Positions 59,829 to 64,000 of a DNA stretch of 64,000 nt are shown one piece after another. Source of the DNA: Arbacia lixula (Eukaryota; Echinodermata; Echinoidea; Arbacioida; Arbaciidae); the NCBI GenBank assembly GCA_963669155.1, contig OZ022591.1:12763207-12827206 (forward strand), in the 5' to 3' direction. The notes under the pieces are model-generated. The model was not told where the DNA came from, made no database searches, and saw nothing but the letters and a program-made list of their open reading frames with translations. The position numbers and the translations under genes are program-made. Within the stretch, counting starts at the first letter, position 1. The number at the start of each line of letters is the position of its first letter.

Positions 59829-62675
59829 TCCGTCACGAAAATGGTCTTTTCTCCAAGGTATTTACAACCAACACGGATGTAAGACTGCGAACACGCCATT
59901 CTCTCCTTTGTCGTAGGGTCCATGGTCAAAATAAGGATGGTTGTCGCAGTCAAGTGTGAAGCCGGGAACTTAAACTTGTTGGCTTATCAAGCAATACGAA
60001 CGCGGATGTAACACTAAGTACATCCTTACTCATCGCGTTTATTATGTCTGTAAATACGTTACGAGCTTGGATCTACAACAAATCGTTTTAAAGCCTTTTA
60101 CTTAGTGTTGTAGCAACCAAAGTGGACGAAATAGTCTTAAGGGATTACAGGGCTTATGTTTTGGCCCAGAAAGCCACGTTTTTGTTCGATGTTTCAACCA
60201 ATTTTGAAACAAAAGGAGTTCACATCATACTAATGCAAGAACAATGTATCCTAGCAATATGTTCACGGAAATACAATTAAATATGGGCAATTATGTCAGC
60301 AGATGCTTCATAATTTTACTCTCTCTCTCTAAGATACGGGCGACTGTTCCAACACAAGTTGCTCTCAACATAATAGGGCAACTCTGAGAAGCAGGTACAA
60401 AAATAATTGAAGAAAATAAGATAACTAATGAGATAGTTATGAACGATTTGATAATACGAAGGCTTACACTTTAGTTTTGGAGGCAAATTGGTAACTTTGT
60501 CGTGAGACGAAGCTGTCACAGGCACACCTTTTATGGTATTAGTTTGTAGACGTTTACAGTTTATATTTATCTTTTTACTTAATCTAAGAACACTATTTCC
60601 TAATGTGTTTACATATTTCAGTGATAGTAATATGTCTCCACATGCAGGCGGTAATATCGAAGTGGTCACCAAAATGAAATACAGCATGAATTACGTAAAA
60701 TTATGGCAAAATTATATCAATAAATAAATTATTAATTGATGTATATGAAAGGAAATGTTATTCCCTAAAGGTGTGTATATAGCGTATCATGTTACTATGA
60801 ACGAAAGTTTGACAAAAACATTAGGACAGCCAATATCTCAGGGCTCTCTTGGCAGGCCCTCGGGCTCTGTAAATGTATTAAACAATTGGAATATTAATAC
60901 ATTAATACATCTCGGGTGATACAAAATGAAATTTTGGATATTAAAAACGGAGAATCATATCAAGAAAAAGCGTTTGTTACGTCATATCCTCATGACCGCG
61001 TTACTAATCTACCTCTCCAAAATGGTAATCTTCGTAAAATTGAAATATTAATAACTTTTTAGTTGTGCGATTTTCCTCAAACCTTTTTGTTCTGTTTCTC
61101 AGATTAATTTGGCAATGCATCGTTTGAAAAACATTTTAATTAGTGTAGTAACAACATAATTGAGCGAAATCATCGTAAAAACTGGAAGAAAATAGCAAAG
61201 CGGTATTCAGTCAGAAGGATGTCACCCACGCCCAACAAGAAAATAAACGCGCATTCCAAATTGAAATTAAAGCACGTCAGCACAATGGCGTCCTAGCTAT
61301 TAGCCCAACAAAAGCTCTTTTAAATAACAAAATGAAGAATTTATAAAAAGGAATAGAATTGAGTACCAACAACCAACACGGATGAACGGTGAAGCTGTGT
61401 TGGATGACGGATATAAGGGCATTCTGTTCGTAACCAAACAAAAAAGCGTTTCGCCAAATTCAGCTCAAACTAATTTACTTACCAGCATGATGAAGTTGGC
61501 TTTAAACGACTCTTTAAACGATCTATTAAGAACAAAAGGAGACTCGTTATCCAAGCAAAATAACGAAGTTTTAGCTTTTCAACTTTAGAAGACTCCGTTA
61601 AAAAGCTTTAAAAGAACAAAAGAAGATGCGTTATCAAGCAGTACTAAGGGTAGTTAACATCATCAAGGATGTGAGGGGAATAATTGGATGTTAAGCAGGA
61701 TATAATACTTAAATGCTTCTTACCAGAATTATAATACTTTGAGTTGCGCAAATCCGTTTATTTTGTGTTGCAAGAAGCACAATCAATAGAATGTCATAGA
61801 AACGGGTTTCAAACATCTAGTACACAGTAGTCTGATACCCAAAGGGCACCCAAACATACCCAAGGCCTGATGCAAAAGCAAGTTGTCTTAAATTCAGTTA
61901 TTGTCGATAGCATTTCCATGGCATATTTTCTCACATCATATAAGGTATCATATCAAAGAGGATTAGATTTACTACAAGACAGTATCAGGTTTAGCGGGTG
62001 TGTGGGTGATTTTTTATGACACATTTGGGCATCAAATATGATTTTATAATTTAATGTTGTATATATATATATATATATTGTGATTGCTTCTAAATTTTGA
62101 GCCATTCGAATGCACGCTCTTGATTCATTTCGTGGAGCGAAATGTTCAAAACACGAAATCTGTATTTGCATACTACATTTTGCATGTTGTACAGAAGGCT
62201 GTGTATAACTAATCCAAATTGATTGTAGAGTTGGGGGATACACAGTCGACTAGTACAGTGCCCGACTATTATCAGGAATTATGATTATGATCATGGAACA
62301 GACTACATTTTGAATGTTCAATGGAGAGTCATTGCCGTCAAATGAATTAACCTTCAGTTGAACTCATTTTCTTTTAATTCATCTTCGCTCCCATTGGGAT
62401 TTATAGATGGATCGGGAAAATTTATTCTGACAACACGATTTCTGGGAGCGCCAAATATGGCCGACTATAGGTTGCATCTCAATATGTCTCAATGTCTCAA
62501 AGAGTTAATGACCAAAGACGATTAAAGAGGTATTACAAATTATGATAATATGGTGCAGGATGAAGAGCGGATGCAAATTAGGTAAACAAAGCGCGAGAGA
62601 AAAGGAGAGAGGTAAAGAAAAATAATGAGTAGGGGGGTGGGGAGTGATGGTGCGAGATAAATGAAGAAGATGAAA

Positions 62676-62717
<42 letters not shown>

Positions 62718-64000
62718 GATGATATCAGTGATATTTACAAAATAACTCAGAATCAGATTCAAAATTATATGGCACACTCCATTCCTTCATCCTCCATTAT
62801 TCACATCAATTATTAAATCAATGTTGTTTGTATTTAATAATTCGATTTCCTGTAAATAGATATTCCATGTGTACAAAAGGAAAACAACAGTGTGTCAGAG
62901 ATAAAGACAGATGTTTGTTGAATAAACGATACAGGAAAATCTTATTGTGCAAGGTCGCTTGTTGCAGAAATTGATCCGAATCGCCCACACTTCTAAGCTT
63001 CAAATCAAACTTTTACACCCCCTTTTTCCTTCTTCTAAAAAAAACAAGGGGCACACAAAGTTTCGCGAGAACAATGCCCACTTGTCCGCCAAACTTAAGC
63101 TCTTAAAATTTGACATTGGCTCCACGCACCATGCACGCTAGCCACACTCCGCACAAAAGCCGCCCATTTCTAAGGGATGATGAATTGGCGCGCGGCGTTT
63201 AGTCTGGGTCTATATTCTATATAGACCTGATGTACTAGTTCCATTCCAACACCGACTAAAAGGAATGATACAATGCGACTTCTCTCTCTTTTCAGACCTT
63301 CCCCTCTTTCTTTTGCTCTTTAAAGAGCCCCGTATCCTTCACCCGTGAATTAACAATCGCGACAATTTTATGAAGCTATCGCGAATATTTTAGTCCACTT
63401 TGAAAGGGATTGCAAAGAGGCATTAACATCTGACAATTGAAGATCCAGGCCGGTGAATAGGCGATTGAAAATGTAGACGTTTTCCCACGCTCCAAGAACA
63501 ATTCGTCATGTTTTCATCCGCAAAGAAGATAGATCACTCGAACTGTAGTTGATATCCAGTCATTATATATATCATGGCAGAGCCATTAGAGATTCTTCTT
63601 AAAAGAAAACACGTTTGCAAGAAGAAAAAATGGCAGAAGATAATTTGAGAATGAAAGTTCAACGGGATAGTGTGTGTCTGGGGGGGGGGGGGGGGGGATG
63701 TGGGAGGTTGGGGAGGGGGTGGGGTGGAGGGGTGGTATGGAAAGACTTAGATGAATGTTAGCGATATAATGAACTTTAATCGACCCACAATTCATGCAAT
63801 AAAGGTTAATATATCATCCGTTGAAGTTAATTCCTATAAATCATTATTTGTTCCGGAGACATTTTGCGACAAATATCTTGACATAAATCTTAATTACATG
63901 TAGAGAAGAGAATGGCATAAACCATATTCAGGTAAATAACATCACCATAGTAACGGTACCCGCAATAACTCTGTCAAATCACCAAATAATGTTACAATGT
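59829..64000. other. Intergenic to window end
   Basis: Contains (TA)n near 62059-62078, (GA)n at 62682-62715, a Su(H) octamer TTCCCACG at 63482-63489 and poly-G at 63681-63698. No gene is recognised. Confidence 0.5.

Overview
The window is eukaryotic genomic DNA. It is AT-rich, genes are split by GT-AG introns, and the intergenic space is filled with short palindromic transposons, G/C homopolymers and long (CT)n/(GA)n/(CA)n microsatellites. An invertebrate deuterostome fits best, most likely a sea urchin. That assignment is inferred from gene type and repeat texture and was not tested by any search.

Only two protein-coding genes can be supported, both on the + strand. (1) Positions 1149-15394 hold the 3' part of an ankyrin-repeat gene: eleven consecutive exons joining in phase to 666 codons plus a stop. 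The repeats resemble the Mind bomb (MIB1/MIB2) ankyrin array closely. Instead of the RING fingers expected after such an array, the protein runs through a Gln/His-rich linker into a complete protein kinase domain and stops. The 5' exons lie outside the window. (2) Positions 53838-55781 hold a complete three-exon Hes (Hairy/Enhancer-of-split) repressor of 286 residues, with bHLH, Orange domain and a C-terminal WRPW. It has a TATA box, three CCAAT boxes, six CACGCG-type sites around the promoter and an AATAAA downstream. Its basic region has His where the Hes family has its signature Pro.

Between the two genes are about 38 kb without a convincing gene, and about 8 kb follow the Hes gene. This DNA holds three TTAA-bounded palindromic element families (about 495, 373 and 173-529 bp), a TA-flanked element, two foldback-type elements, a nested inverted-repeat complex near 20.2-21.0 kb, a roughly 10.5-bp phased ATTC element near 24 kb, a degenerate tandem array at 26.4-27.9 kb, and a LINE 3' remnant at 49.3 kb.

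The strongest non-coding signal is a concentration of the high-affinity Su(H)/RBPJ octamer CGTGGGAA: eleven exact copies between 30.1 and 63.5 kb, around the Hes gene, against one in the first 30 kb. Hes genes are classical Notch targets and Mind bomb proteins activate Notch ligands, so both genes may belong to the same pathway. That link is inference. Within the ankyrin-kinase gene, the last intron carries a tandem repeat that copies its own 3' splice site four times.
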